A program made the position numbers and the translations under genes. From JABAAE01 sp036336715 (GTDB taxonomy: Bacteria; Planctomycetota; Planctomycetia; Pirellulales; Pirellulaceae): 64,000 bases of DNA. Of the stretch, positions 34,957-45,016 are shown in pieces. The notes under the pieces were generated by a model. That model was not told where the DNA came from. It searched no databases and saw only the letters and a list, made by a program, of their open reading frames with translations. Within the stretch, counting starts at the first letter, position 1, and every line of letters begins with the position of its first letter. Where the stretch lies: NCBI GenBank assembly GCA_036336715.1, contig JAYZFP010000023.1:1-64000 (forward strand), given 5' to 3'.

Positions 34957-34985
34957 TTATGATGAGGTAATGATTCTTTTATAAT
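34957..34985 (+). promoter_or_regulatory. Candidate promoter of the sulfatase-cytochrome operon
   Basis: A consensus -10 TATAAT (34980-34985) follows a weak -35 TTATGA (34957-34962) after 17 bases. Transcription would start near 34992, leaving a leader of about 35 bases before the sulfatase start. Confidence 0.5.
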
Positions 34986-35026
34986 GCAGGCTGCCACTCC
35001 CTCCCGTTTCCTGCCGACTTTCTGAC

Positions 35027-36748
35027 ATGTTTCGCACCCTCATTCTGCTGACGGCTGTTTGGCCTGCTTTCTCCCCCCGAATCGCTTCCGCCCACGATGC
35101 GGTGGAAAGGCCCTCGAAACCAGGTCCCAACATCCTGTTCATCATGTCGGATGATCACACGGCGCAGGCCGTGGGTGTTTATGCGACCACGTTAAAAAAG
35201 CTGAACCCGACGCCCAACATTGATGCACTGGCACGGGAAGGAATGATTTTTGAGAATGCCTTCTGCACCAATGGCATCTGTACTCCCTCGAGGGCCTGCA
35301 TCATTACCGGGCAGTACAACCACAACAACGGTGTGTTTGATCTCGGTGGCCGAATCAGACCGGACAAACAGATGTTGCCCATCCAGATGAGAAAAGCGGG
35401 CTACCAGACGGCCATGATCGGCAAGTGGCACCTCAAGGAAGAACCCAACTTCGATTACTACAAGGTTCTCCCGGGGCAGGGAAAATATTTCAATACGACC
35501 TTCCGCGTCCAGGGGGAAAAACCCTGGCCCCGAAACATGGTCACCCACCAGGGGCAGCATTCCTCCGATGCAATCACCGACTCAACCCTCGAGTGGTTCC
35601 GAGAAAAACGGGATCCCTCCCGCCCTTTCTTTGTCTGCCACCAGTACAAGGCGCCTCACGATTTTTTTGAAAATGCGGCCCGCTACCAATCCTACCTCGC
35701 GAACACACCGATTCCCGAACCAGCAACCCTTTACGATGTGCCGAAAGGATGGGGCTCGATTGCGACCCGGGGCTACCAGGATGAACTGATGCCCCATATC
35801 GGCACCTCCATCGGCTCCCGGAATCCGCGCAGATCCTACGCGGTAGACATGTTCAAAAGGTTCCCGGAGGAATTTCCGGCCAATTACGATGCGCAGAAAA
35901 TGACCGAGGTGGAAACGACCCGCCTGGCCTACCAGACCTATCTGAAAAAGTACCTCCGCTGTGTCAAAGGGGTGGACGACAACCTGAAGCGGCTGTTTGA
36001 TTACCTGAAAGCGGAAGGGCTCTATGACAATACCGTGATCATTTACACCGGTGACCAGGGGTTCTGGCTCGGCGAAAAGGACTTTCAGGACAAACGTTGG
36101 GCCTACGATCCTTCGCAGCGAATGCCGTTCGTGATCCGTTACCCCAAGTCAATCGCCCCGGGGCAGCGTTCGGATGCCCTGGTAGAAAATGTTGACTACC
36201 CCGCTTTGATGCTCGACTTTGCGGGTGCCGAAATCCCGAATTCCGTCCAGGGAAAATCCTTTAGATCCATCTGCGAAACGGGCCGGGAACCGGATGACTG
36301 GAAATCCGCGGTTTACTATCGGTACTGGATGCATATGGCTCACCACGACAACCCCGGTGAGATGGCCATTCGAACAAAGACGCACAAACTGATCTATTTT
36401 TATGGCTGCGATTACAACGGCGAAAACCGTACCCCACCCGGCTGGGAGCTTTACGACCTGGTCAAGGATCCCGATGAGCTGAACAACGTCTACGATGATC
36501 CGGGATACGAAGTGGTGCGGGACCAGCTGAAGCTGCAGTTCGCCGAATTGCGCAAACAGATCGGTGACAACGGGTCGCACTACCCGGAATGTGAAGAGGT
36601 GATACAGGAATTCTGGGATTATGATCGGCTGGATCAACAAAAGGCAATCGCCATTTCCCGGGAGTTCAAAACACGACGGGAGGCCTCGCTGCGCAACGGG
36701 AACAGTCCCGGGAAAAAAAAGCCAAAACGCGGGCAAAAAAACAACTGA
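35027..36748 (+). CDS. Exported sulfatase, first gene of the coupled operon
   Basis: A 573-residue type I sulfatase with a signal peptide (about residues 1-22). The formylglycine motif is GICTPSRACIITGQYN with Cys85. Other signatures are IMSDDHTAQAVG (metal ligands at residues 42-43), GKWHLKEEPN and YTGDQGFWLGEK. The layout and the wording QYNHNNGVFD and PFVIRYP resemble the sulfatases related to iduronate-2-sulfatase and N-sulfoglucosamine sulfohydrolase. The C-terminus is very basic (GKKKPKRGQKNN). The HD gene begins 54 bases downstream. Confidence 0.93.
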   Translation: MFRTLILLTAVWPAFSPRIASAHDAVERPSKPGPNILFIMSDDHTAQAVGVYATTLKKLNPTPNIDALAREGMIFENAFCTNGICTPSRACIITGQYNHNNGVFDLGGRIRPDKQMLPIQMRKAGYQTAMIGKWHLKEEPNFDYYKVLPGQGKYFNTTFRVQGEKPWPRNMVTHQGQHSSDAITDSTLEWFREKRDPSRPFFVCHQYKAPHDFFENAARYQSYLANTPIPEPATLYDVPKGWGSIATRGYQDELMPHIGTSIGSRNPRRSYAVDMFKRFPEEFPANYDAQKMTEVETTRLAYQTYLKKYLRCVKGVDDNLKRLFDYLKAEGLYDNTVIIYTGDQGFWLGEKDFQDKRWAYDPSQRMPFVIRYPKSIAPGQRSDALVENVDYPALMLDFAGAEIPNSVQGKSFRSICETGREPDDWKSAVYYRYWMHMAHHDNPGEMAIRTKTHKLIYFYGCDYNGENRTPPGWELYDLVKDPDELNNVYDDPGYEVVRDQLKLQFAELRKQIGDNGSHYPECEEVIQEFWDYDRLDQQKAIAISREFKTRREASLRNGNSPGKKKPKRGQKNN

Positions 36749-36802
36749 AAACCGGTCCGCTCCTTGACCAGAACAACAGACAACCCGAGAGCAGAACAAC
36801 AG

Positions 36803-37384
36803 ATGGAACCGGATCGCGACAGCGCCTACCGATTGATGTGCGAATTTACCCGGAGCGACAGCCTGAGACGACACATGATGGGCGTCGAATGTGCGATGGT
36901 CGCCTATGCGAACCGGTACGGCGAGGACCCGATCCGCTGGGGCATCATTGGCCTGTTGCATGACTTCGACTACGAAAAATGGCCCAACCCTCCTGATCAT
37001 CCGCTCAAGGGAGCGGAAATCCTGGCGGAAAAATGTTATCCCGAAGACATGATCTACGCGATCAAATCGCATGCCGATTACCTGACGGATTGCCCCCGGG
37101 TTTCACTGGTCGACAAGGTTCTTTATGCCTGTGACGAGTTGGCAGGCTTTATCACGGCTGTGGCCTACGTACGCCCCGAAGGAATCCGCGGAATGACAGC
37201 AAAAAGCGTCCGCAAAAAAATGAAATCCCGGGGATTTGCAGCCACGGTTAACCGGGAGGACATCGTCCGGGGTGCCGAGGACCTGGGTATCGAACTGAAT
37301 GAACATATTCAGTTTGTGATCGATGCCATGGCGGAACAGGCCGATCTGCTGAAACTCAATCCGGGTGATCGGGATACTACATGA
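36803..37384 (+). CDS. HD-domain hydrolase
   Basis: A 193-residue soluble protein of the HD superfamily (metal-dependent phosphohydrolases). The ligand pattern is visible in order: RRHMMGVE, GLLHDFDYEKWP (the HD pair), DHPLKGAEIL and IKSHADY. From memory, homologues are often annotated as HDIG-domain proteins. I chose the ATG at 36803; the frame extends to a TTG at 36764 with no better signal. There is no signal peptide, so it is cytoplasmic, unlike its exported neighbours. Its stop overlaps the next ATG by four bases (ATGA), so it is translationally coupled to the cytochrome gene. Why a cytoplasmic HD protein sits in this operon is unclear. Confidence 0.8.
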   Translation: MEPDRDSAYRLMCEFTRSDSLRRHMMGVECAMVAYANRYGEDPIRWGIIGLLHDFDYEKWPNPPDHPLKGAEILAEKCYPEDMIYAIKSHADYLTDCPRVSLVDKVLYACDELAGFITAVAYVRPEGIRGMTAKSVRKKMKSRGFAATVNREDIVRGAEDLGIELNEHIQFVIDAMAEQADLLKLNPGDRDTT

Positions 37385-40300
37385 CACATTTTGGGGTGCG
37401 TTCCCTCTTTTTGCTCCTGATCCTGCTCACCGCTACCTGCGGAAGTTTCGCCACCCCGGCCTCTTCCCTGTTGGCCGGGGAACAGGATTTGGGCATCGAC
37501 AAAAAGGCACCAGAAAAGAAAATTTCTGGAGAACGGGGACCGCTGTCTTCCGTAGTGAAATGGGACTTTGAATCCGGCGACATGGTTTCGCTCCGCTCAC
37601 AGGGCAAGGTCGAGCATGGCCAGGCCGGACCTCGGCCTCCGGAATTTCCGGGCATGGTCGCCGGCAACCAGGCCGTCCGCCTTGGCACGGCCGATTACCT
37701 GGTTGTTGAAGATCCGGGCACCAACAGCGTCTTCGATTTTTCAAATGGTGATGACGTAACGATCGAAGCCTGGGTCAACCCATCCGGCCTCCGTGAAGGT
37801 CAGGTCAGTTACGTGGTTGGCAAAGGTCGGACCGGTTCCCCCAGCTTTGCCCCTGACAACCAGAACTGGTCGCTGCGGCTGATTGGTGCCGGCAATCAGG
37901 CCAAAATCAGTTTCCTGTTCGCGACCCGACATTCCCGCGGTGACGATCATTGGCATCGCTGGGATTCCAAGTCCGCTTTCCCTGTTGGCACCGGGTGGCA
38001 CCACATCGCCGTCACCTATCGATTCGGAAGTCCCGGCTCGATCCGGGGCTGGATCAATGGACAGCCCGTAAAAGGAAGCTGGAGTTACGGCGGAGAGACA
38101 ACCGAACCGCCGATTGTCGACAATGACGAAATCCGAATCGGCAATGGTTTTGCGGGAATGCTGGACAGGATCGCCATTCACCGTGACCGGCTCGACGACA
38201 GGGTGATCGCTTCAAGATTTCATCGGGTAGGCAGGAAACGCACGGTCGAATCTCAACCCGAGGTCATGCCGAGGCTGGCCGCCTTTCCGGAGGGTCGTGT
38301 CCTGGTCCAGTTGTCAGCTGGCCTGGCTGCGGCGAATCGCTGGCCCAATACCGGGGAAAAGTGGCCGGATGAATCCGTTCGCTGGACGGGCAACTGGTTC
38401 CTGCTACCCCGTATTCCGCTGAATTACGATGCTTGGGGAATCCGCTCCGCCTGGACCGATCCGGTGCTGTTGCGGATGGCGGGCAACGTCAGCCTGCCAG
38501 CGGGAAAACAACGTTTCATGATCCGCGGACGCGCATTGGGTCGCCTCTGGATCAACGGCCGGGTCGTAGCCCGGACCAAGGCAATTACCGGTCGGCCACC
38601 CGATGGTGAGGAACGTATCACGCCCATCGCCGAACCACCACTCCCGGGCGTGAGGGTCCACGGCTATCGCCAACAGGAGGTCTTTGGTGAGACCACAATT
38701 GAAGCAGGACCTGATGGCCTGTCGCGTATCGTGCTGGAGCTGATTGTTGGTGGCAAGGGACATCGCACCGAAACCGGAGAGGTCTGCGTAGCGGTCCTTG
38801 CCGAGGATGGCAAATCCTGGCAGGTGCTCGGTTCCGATGCCCGCCGTCTTCCCCTTACCGACGTTGCGGTCAATCCAGCCCTCTCGGCGATCGAACAATC
38901 CTTGAGGTGTTTTGACGACCAACGACGGCGAAACGCTGCCGCATCGCGAGAGGATTTCTGGCGAAAACGCCACGAACGAGCAAAGGCCCTCGTAAAAGCG
39001 AATCCCGCGCCGTCGCCTCCGCAGGGGGCGCACCCGATCGACGCGTTTATCCGTTCCAGGATCGAGCAGGCCATTCATGCCTCCACTGCGTCGGAAGGGA
39101 GACAAGCCGAGCAGTTTCACGGCAAGATCCTGCCGGTTCTTCGGCAGAACTGCTTTCGTTGTCACGGCGAAAAAACCCGGGGGGGCCTGAAGCTGGACTC
39201 GCGGGCAGCGGCGTTGGCCCCGGGTGACTCGGAACACCCGGCAGTTGTTCCGGGGAAACCGCAAACGAGTGAACTGATGCTGCGGATCCGCAGTGGGGAT
39301 ATGCCCCCGGGGGAAAAACGTCTTCCACCGCAACAAATCGCACTCCTGGAACAATGGATCAGCGAGGGCGCTGCCTGGCCCGACCCGCCACTACTGGAAT
39401 CCGAGGTGAAAGGGTCGCCGGTCATCGACGACGCCCCGTTTTTACGACGTGTATTCCTCGATACGGTAGGGGTGCCGCCGACCGCCGGTGAAGCGCGGGC
39501 CTTTCTGACCGACCAGTCCCCCGGTAAACGGACGAGGCTCATCAACCAGCTGTTACAAGACGAAAGACTGGCTGACGGCTGGATGGGTTTCTGGCTGGAT
39601 CTCCTGGCCGAAAACCCGACCCTGCTCAACCAGTCGATGGGAAGCACCGGACCTTTTCGCTGGTTCCTCCACGATGCTCTGCGGGACAACCAGCCGCTGG
39701 ACCGGATGGTGACACAGTTGTTGATGATGCGTGGCAGCTCGGCCGACGGCGGGAGCGCGGGTTTCGCCAAGGCGAGCGAAAATGACTCACCCATGGCGGC
39801 CAAGGGGCACATCGTGGCCTCGGCATTCCTGGGGATCGAACTGCAATGCGCCCGCTGTCACGACTCTCCCTATCACAGCACAACCCAGGAAGACCTCTAT
39901 TCGCTGGCAGCCATGCTCAGTCGCAAACCGGTAACCGTTCCCGTGACCAGTCGGGTACCCGCGGCCTTCTTTGAAAACCAGAAAATCCGCAAATCACTTA
40001 TCGAAGTGACTCTCAAAGCCAACCAGCCGGTAATGCCCCAATGGCCATTTGCTGCGATCACCGGCGTCCAGGACAACAGTCAGATTGACTCTTTGATGCA
40101 GAACCCGAAAGACACACGCGAGCGGCTTGCAGCTTTGATTACGGCGCCGCAGAACAGGCGATTTTCACGCGTCCTGGCAAACAGGGTCTGGAAACGGTTG
40201 ATCGGCGCCGGGCTGGTAGAACCGGCTCACGACTGGGAGGGCGCTACCGCCAGTCACCCCATGCTTTTGGACTGGTTGGCCCAGGAACTGGTTGCCAACC

Positions 40301-41142
40301 AATACGACTTCCGCCATCTTCTCCGCACGATCCTGACTTCGAAAACCTACCAGCGTGCAGCCGTGGGTAAAAACCGGTTGTCCGCTGCCGGGAGGCGGTT
40401 CTTCAATGGGCCGCAACGACGACGCCTGACGGCCGAGCAGGTTGTCGACTCACTCCACCACGCCACGGGGCGGGCATTCGATGTGGAAGAATTGACCTTT
40501 GTGCATGATGGACGGAGAGAACTGGGACAGCGACAGACCCTCGGCAAGCCGACTCGAGCCTGGATGTTTGGCGATTTGAAAAATGAGCGGGACCGACCCA
40601 GCCTCTCACTGCCGAGGGCCCGGGCCGTGGTCGATGTTCTGGAAGCTTTCGGCTGGACGGGGGCCCGGCAAATGCCGGTTCACAATCGCGAAACGGATCC
40701 CAACCTCCTGCAACCCGCCGTGCTGTCCAACAGCACCCTGACCCGTTCGTTGACCCGGGTATCCCAAGGCAGTGCGTTGGCAGCCCTGGCTCTCTCGGCG
40801 AAGACACCGGAGTCCCTGGTCGAGACCCTGTTTCTGCAGACTCTCGGTCGATTCCCGAAACCGGACGAACAGCAGGTTTTTTCGAGTGTCCTTGCAGCGG
40901 GGTTTGAAACCCGCATCATTCCGCCGGACCGGATTTCGCCGGTAAAGCCGCTCCCACGTTTGCCGCAGGTCACCTGGTTCAACCATGGCCGACCAAAAGC
41001 CAATGAAATTCAACTTGAAATCGAACGGCGTGTTCTCGCCGGTCCCCCTCACGACACCCGGTTAACGCCGGAATGGCGGAGTGCCCTGCAAGACGTGATG
41101 TGGAGCTTGATCAATCACCGTGAATTCGTCTGGATCCCTTGA
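37381..41142 (+). CDS. LamG + PSCyt1 + DUF1549/DUF1553 (PSD1) multidomain exported protein
   Basis: A 1253-residue exported protein with a signal peptide (about residues 4-27). Residues about 110-290 form a LamG/concanavalin-type domain (NGDDVTIEAWVNP, GTGWHHIAVTYRFG). A PSCyt1 cytochrome-like domain follows, with heme motif CFRCH at 591-595 and the MPPGEKRLP loop. Then comes DUF1549 (RRVFLDTVGVPPT, with a second CARCH at 823-827) and DUF1553/PSD1 to the end (RVLANRVWKRLIGAGLVEP, RRLTAEQVVDSL). These families occur mainly in planctomycetes and related phyla and their biochemical role is not established; electron transfer at the cell surface is inferred from the heme motifs. The PSCyt1 domain lying after LamG, in mid-protein, is an unusual order. 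Confidence 0.9.
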   Translation: MTHFGVRSLFLLLILLTATCGSFATPASSLLAGEQDLGIDKKAPEKKISGERGPLSSVVKWDFESGDMVSLRSQGKVEHGQAGPRPPEFPGMVAGNQAVRLGTADYLVVEDPGTNSVFDFSNGDDVTIEAWVNPSGLREGQVSYVVGKGRTGSPSFAPDNQNWSLRLIGAGNQAKISFLFATRHSRGDDHWHRWDSKSAFPVGTGWHHIAVTYRFGSPGSIRGWINGQPVKGSWSYGGETTEPPIVDNDEIRIGNGFAGMLDRIAIHRDRLDDRVIASRFHRVGRKRTVESQPEVMPRLAAFPEGRVLVQLSAGLAAANRWPNTGEKWPDESVRWTGNWFLLPRIPLNYDAWGIRSAWTDPVLLRMAGNVSLPAGKQRFMIRGRALGRLWINGRVVARTKAITGRPPDGEERITPIAEPPLPGVRVHGYRQQEVFGETTIEAGPDGLSRIVLELIVGGKGHRTETGEVCVAVLAEDGKSWQVLGSDARRLPLTDVAVNPALSAIEQSLRCFDDQRRRNAAASREDFWRKRHERAKALVKANPAPSPPQGAHPIDAFIRSRIEQAIHASTASEGRQAEQFHGKILPVLRQNCFRCHGEKTRGGLKLDSRAAALAPGDSEHPAVVPGKPQTSELMLRIRSGDMPPGEKRLPPQQIALLEQWISEGAAWPDPPLLESEVKGSPVIDDAPFLRRVFLDTVGVPPTAGEARAFLTDQSPGKRTRLINQLLQDERLADGWMGFWLDLLAENPTLLNQSMGSTGPFRWFLHDALRDNQPLDRMVTQLLMMRGSSADGGSAGFAKASENDSPMAAKGHIVASAFLGIELQCARCHDSPYHSTTQEDLYSLAAMLSRKPVTVPVTSRVPAAFFENQKIRKSLIEVTLKANQPVMPQWPFAAITGVQDNSQIDSLMQNPKDTRERLAALITAPQNRRFSRVLANRVWKRLIGAGLVEPAHDWEGATASHPMLLDWLAQELVANQYDFRHLLRTILTSKTYQRAAVGKNRLSAAGRRFFNGPQRRRLTAEQVVDSLHHATGRAFDVEELTFVHDGRRELGQRQTLGKPTRAWMFGDLKNERDRPSLSLPRARAVVDVLEAFGWTGARQMPVHNRETDPNLLQPAVLSNSTLTRSLTRVSQGSALAALALSAKTPESLVETLFLQTLGRFPKPDEQQVFSSVLAAGFETRIIPPDRISPVKPLPRLPQVTWFNHGRPKANEIQLEIERRVLAGPPHDTRLTPEWRSALQDVMWSLINHREFVWIP

Positions 41143-42458
41143 TGGAGAACCCTACTGTGACTCCAATAACCTGTCTGAACCGACGGAAATTCCTCGCAAC
41201 CGGCGTATTGACGGGTGCAGGGCTGGCCTCGCCTCACACGATCGGCGGCGATCAGGCCCACCCCTCCGGACCGTTGCAGGGAAAGGCCCAACACGTGATA
41301 TCCATCTGGCTTGGCGGAGGCATGGGCCAGATCGACACCTTCGATCCAAAACGGAAAGGCGACCCCCAAAAAAAACGGGCAGGCTCTTATTACGATTCCA
41401 TTGAAACAGCCGTCCCTGGAGTCCGGGTCTGTGAACATTTACCCCAACTGGCCAAGCGGATGGACCGCGTGACGGCAGTCCGCAGCGTGCACCATGAAGT
41501 GATCGACGAGCATGCCGCCGCGACCAACCGCATGCACACCGGCCGGCCCATCAGTGGAACGGTGACTTACCCCTCGCTGGGATCGATCGTCGCCCACGAA
41601 AAGGGGGCCGCAGACGGTACAGCACCCCCCTACGTGCTGATCGGATATCCCAACACCACCCGTGGCCCGGGATTCCTGGGTACGCGGGATAACTACCTGT
41701 ACCTGACCGATACCAAAAAGGGACCTGCCGGGCTGACCCGTCCCGACGGCATTACCCCGCGAAGTCAAACCCGGCGAAAAAAACTGTTGTCCGCCCTGAA
41801 ACGGAATGCTGACCCAACCACCGACCAGCGGTTAATCGATTACGACGCGGCAATCGAACAAAGTCAAAAGCTGAGCGGCCCGGAATTCATGCAGGTGTTC
41901 CGTCTGGATCGTGAACCCTCTGAGCTTCGCAATCATTATGGCGGTGAATTCGGCCAAAGATGCCTTCTCAGCCGGCGGCTGATTGAGCGGGGAGTCCGGT
42001 TCATCGAGGTTTCACACAACCTCAATTTCCTGAACGGAATTGGCTGGGACGTTCATAACGAGGGAATCCTCAACCAGCACAAGCTGATCCGCGAACTGGA
42101 TACGGCAGTCGCTACGCTGATCATGGATCTGGAAGCCAAGCGCCTGCTGGACACCACCCTGATCGTCATCACCACCGAATTTGGTCGACCGCCCGAATTC
42201 GACGGGGGGGGAGGACGCGGTCATCAGGTCCGGGCCTTCAGCTGCGTTCTGGCCGGTGGGGGCCTGTCGCATCGGGGAGCGTGGGGAGAAACCGATGAAC
42301 TTTCCAGAAAAATCGTCTCCCATCCTGTCGGCGTGCCTGACCTTTTCGCAACCATTTGCGCTTCCGTCGGAATCGATTATCACAAGAACCTCTATGACGG
42401 TGACCGTCCCATTCCCATTACCGACAGGGGCCAGCCCATCCGGGAGCTATTCGCGTGA
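41142..42458 (+). CDS. TAT-exported DUF1501 protein
   Basis: A 438-residue protein with a twin-arginine signal (NRRKFLATGVLTGAGLASP, residues 13-31). The DUF1501 core shows ISIWLGGGMGQIDTFDPK, GYPNTTRGPGFLG, RGVRFIEVSHN and the metal-site-like segment LIVITTEFGRPPEF followed by GRGHQV. The family is related to the alkaline phosphatase/sulfatase fold, but no activity is firmly known to me. DUF1501 proteins are the usual downstream partner of PSD1 proteins. The ATG shares its A with the TGA of the upstream gene (1-base overlap); a TTG one codon earlier is less likely. Confidence 0.92.
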   Translation: MENPTVTPITCLNRRKFLATGVLTGAGLASPHTIGGDQAHPSGPLQGKAQHVISIWLGGGMGQIDTFDPKRKGDPQKKRAGSYYDSIETAVPGVRVCEHLPQLAKRMDRVTAVRSVHHEVIDEHAAATNRMHTGRPISGTVTYPSLGSIVAHEKGAADGTAPPYVLIGYPNTTRGPGFLGTRDNYLYLTDTKKGPAGLTRPDGITPRSQTRRKKLLSALKRNADPTTDQRLIDYDAAIEQSQKLSGPEFMQVFRLDREPSELRNHYGGEFGQRCLLSRRLIERGVRFIEVSHNLNFLNGIGWDVHNEGILNQHKLIRELDTAVATLIMDLEAKRLLDTTLIVITTEFGRPPEFDGGGGRGHQVRAFSCVLAGGGLSHRGAWGETDELSRKIVSHPVGVPDLFATICASVGIDYHKNLYDGDRPIPITDRGQPIRELFA

Positions 42459-45016
42459 ACACGAGGAAACCGGCAAACCGTATCCCTCGAGGGCGTTCCC
42501 TTCGCTCGGTGGTGTTCGTTGCGGCAGGACTTTGGCTTGTTGCGGTGTCTGCCGCCGTGGAAAACCGGCAGTCGCCGAAAAAGCTGATCCGCAAGTTTTG
42601 TCTCGACTGCCACGAGGGGGACACGGCAGAAGGGGGGCTCGACCTGGCGAGGTTGCCTTTCCAGCCTGAAGACCGGAAACTGCTCAATCGCTGGGTTCTG
42701 ATTCATGACCGGATTGAGGCGGGTGAAATGCCGCCTGATCCCGACCGACTGCCACAGGAACAACGGCAGACACTGCTGAAAGCTCTCAAAACGCCTCTCG
42801 TCGAGGCTGACCGGACCGACATCGGGGCAAGCGGCCGAGGCCCCTGGCGACGACTGACGCGGGAAGAATTCGAGCAGAACCTGCGGGATTTGCTGAAGTT
42901 GCCACAACTGGATATCCGTGACAGGCTGCCGGAGGACCGCGAGGCTCACCGCTTCAACAGGACCAGTAGCGCCCTGGACATGTCGCGGGTTCAGCTGGCG
43001 GCCTACCTGGCCGCGACGGAAGCAGCCCTGCAACAGGCGATGGCCAATGAAAACGGGCCACCCCCGGTCACCCGGTATCGGGCGGTGGGGACCCGACTGT
43101 TCTCTGCCAGCAATACTTTCGGTGGACCCAAGGCGATGTTCTTTGCCAGCGGGAACCGGGCGGTCAATGGTGGAGAACTGGCGGCGATCAAAACCCCCGA
43201 AAAGCTGGAACTGGCTCTTTTCCGCTCAGCTCACTGGCCCTACTACGGCTACCCACGTGGATTCGTGGCAAAAATCCCGGGGAATTACCGGGTCCGTTTT
43301 TCTGCCCGGGCCGTCCTGCAAGGAGATGGTTTTCAACTCCAACCGGCCGAAGAGCCGCTACCGATGACGTTTCGGGCCCGTAAACCCTCCGGGCCCGACG
43401 TCTCCGGAGATGTCCGTGCCACAGGTGGCCTCCTCGACATCCAGCCCCAAACCGCCGTCTACGAAACGAACGTACGCCTTTTGCCGAGGGAGACGCTGGA
43501 GTACAGCCCGCTCGGGCTTCCCGTGCCGCTGGCACGCAACGTCGATGGAGGACCACCGACCTATCGCTACCCGCCCTTTCCCGAGGGGGGCCAACCGGGT
43601 CTGGCCATCCAGTGGCTGGAAATCGAAGGGCCAATCCCGCCTGCTTCCTGGCCACCCCCATCCCACCGGGTTCTGTTTGACGAATGGGGACCGGCTGTCC
43701 AACCCCTTCACCCCGTACAGGAGGCCCGACGCCTGCTGGAGCGTTTCGTCAACCTCGCCGCACGCGAGCCGGTTCCGGCAGGGGTCCTCGATCGGCTGAA
43801 TCAACTGATTCAGAAACGCCTCCGGGAGGGGCACTCATTTGCGGACGCGATGAAAACCGGTTACCGGGCCTTCCTCTGCTCCAGCCACTTTCTCTACCTT
43901 CGTGATCCGTCCGATCCGGCCACCGGGAAAAACGATTCCCATGCGATTGCCTCGAAGCTCTCTCATTTTCTCCACAGCAGCCGGCCGGATCCTACATTGA
44001 TACAACTGGCGGCCGCCGGCAATCTCCGCCGTGCCGACATTCTGCAACAGCAAACCGACCGCCTGATTCATGCAAGGGGATTCGACCGGTTTGTGCATCA
44101 TTTTACCGACTATTGGCTCGACCTCCGCTACATTCGCCGACACGAGCCTGACACCCGGTTGCATCCCGAGTACCGCTTTGACAACTACCTGGTCGAATCC
44201 ATGGAACGCGAAACCCGCGTTTTCTTCAGGGCCCTGATTCGGGACAATCTCCCCGCAAGCTTGCTGGTGGATGCCGATTTTGTCTATGCCAACGATCGGC
44301 TGTCCAGGCATTACGGACTCACGCCACTCAGCGGGTCCGGGATGAAAAAAATCCCCTTGCCAGACGGGAGCCCTTACGGTGGACTGCTGACCCAGGCCGC
44401 GTTGATGAAGGTCACTGCCAACGGCACTTCGACCTCGCCCGTCCTGCGCGGTGCCTGGGTCATGGAACGGCTGATGGGGGAACCTCCTCCTCCACCGCCA
44501 GACAGTGTCCCGGCGGTGGAACCCGACATCCGCGGCGCTCGTACCATCCGGGAGCAACTGGCCTTGCACACCCAATCAGAATCGTGTTCGACCTGTCACG
44601 CCAGGTTTGATCCCCTCGGCGTGGCCCTGGAAAACTTTGATATCCTGGGAAGGTGGCGAACCCGGTACCGTGGAATCGGGCAGGGGAAATCGGTTACGGG
44701 TATCGACCGGGCTGGACACGATTATCACTATCGGATGGCCTCCGTCATCGATGCCAGCAGCCAACTGCAGGACGGTCGCCAATTTCAAAACATCCAGGAA
44801 CTGAAGGACCTCCTGGTATCCGATCCCCGGCCGCTGGCCCGCAATCTTCTGAAACAGTTTACGCTTTACGCGACGGGGACGCCGATCCGGTTCTCGGAAC
44901 GTGAGCAGATCGAATCCCTTCTCGATGCCTGCCATGATGAGGGCTACCGCGTGGGGGATTTGCTGCACGCACTCGTTCAAAGTCCGATCTTTCTCGGAAA
45001 GGAAGGTTGCCGATGA
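42455..45016 (+). CDS. Planctomycete cytochrome protein with DUF1587/DUF1595/DUF1592/DUF1588/DUF1585
   Basis: An 853-residue exported protein. After an N-terminal hydrophobic signal (about residues 18-34) comes a PSCyt1-like domain with heme motif CLDCH at 49-53 and GEMPPDPDRLP. DUF1587 follows (RLTREEFEQNLRDLLKLP, SALDMSRVQLAAYLAATEAAL), then DUF1595 and DUF1592 (LSHFLHSSRPDPTLIQLA, FVHHFTDYWLDL). DUF1588 carries a second heme-like motif in CSTCHARFDPLGVALENFD, and the C-terminal DUF1585 ends with LVQSPIFLGK. The GTG start overlaps the DUF1501 stop by four bases (GTGA). This is the second type of planctomycete surface cytochrome; having it directly coupled behind a PSD1/DUF1501 pair is notable. 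Confidence 0.92.
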   Translation: MNTRKPANRIPRGRSLRSVVFVAAGLWLVAVSAAVENRQSPKKLIRKFCLDCHEGDTAEGGLDLARLPFQPEDRKLLNRWVLIHDRIEAGEMPPDPDRLPQEQRQTLLKALKTPLVEADRTDIGASGRGPWRRLTREEFEQNLRDLLKLPQLDIRDRLPEDREAHRFNRTSSALDMSRVQLAAYLAATEAALQQAMANENGPPPVTRYRAVGTRLFSASNTFGGPKAMFFASGNRAVNGGELAAIKTPEKLELALFRSAHWPYYGYPRGFVAKIPGNYRVRFSARAVLQGDGFQLQPAEEPLPMTFRARKPSGPDVSGDVRATGGLLDIQPQTAVYETNVRLLPRETLEYSPLGLPVPLARNVDGGPPTYRYPPFPEGGQPGLAIQWLEIEGPIPPASWPPPSHRVLFDEWGPAVQPLHPVQEARRLLERFVNLAAREPVPAGVLDRLNQLIQKRLREGHSFADAMKTGYRAFLCSSHFLYLRDPSDPATGKNDSHAIASKLSHFLHSSRPDPTLIQLAAAGNLRRADILQQQTDRLIHARGFDRFVHHFTDYWLDLRYIRRHEPDTRLHPEYRFDNYLVESMERETRVFFRALIRDNLPASLLVDADFVYANDRLSRHYGLTPLSGSGMKKIPLPDGSPYGGLLTQAALMKVTANGTSTSPVLRGAWVMERLMGEPPPPPPDSVPAVEPDIRGARTIREQLALHTQSESCSTCHARFDPLGVALENFDILGRWRTRYRGIGQGKSVTGIDRAGHDYHYRMASVIDASSQLQDGRQFQNIQELKDLLVSDPRPLARNLLKQFTLYATGTPIRFSEREQIESLLDACHDEGYRVGDLLHALVQSPIFLGKEGCR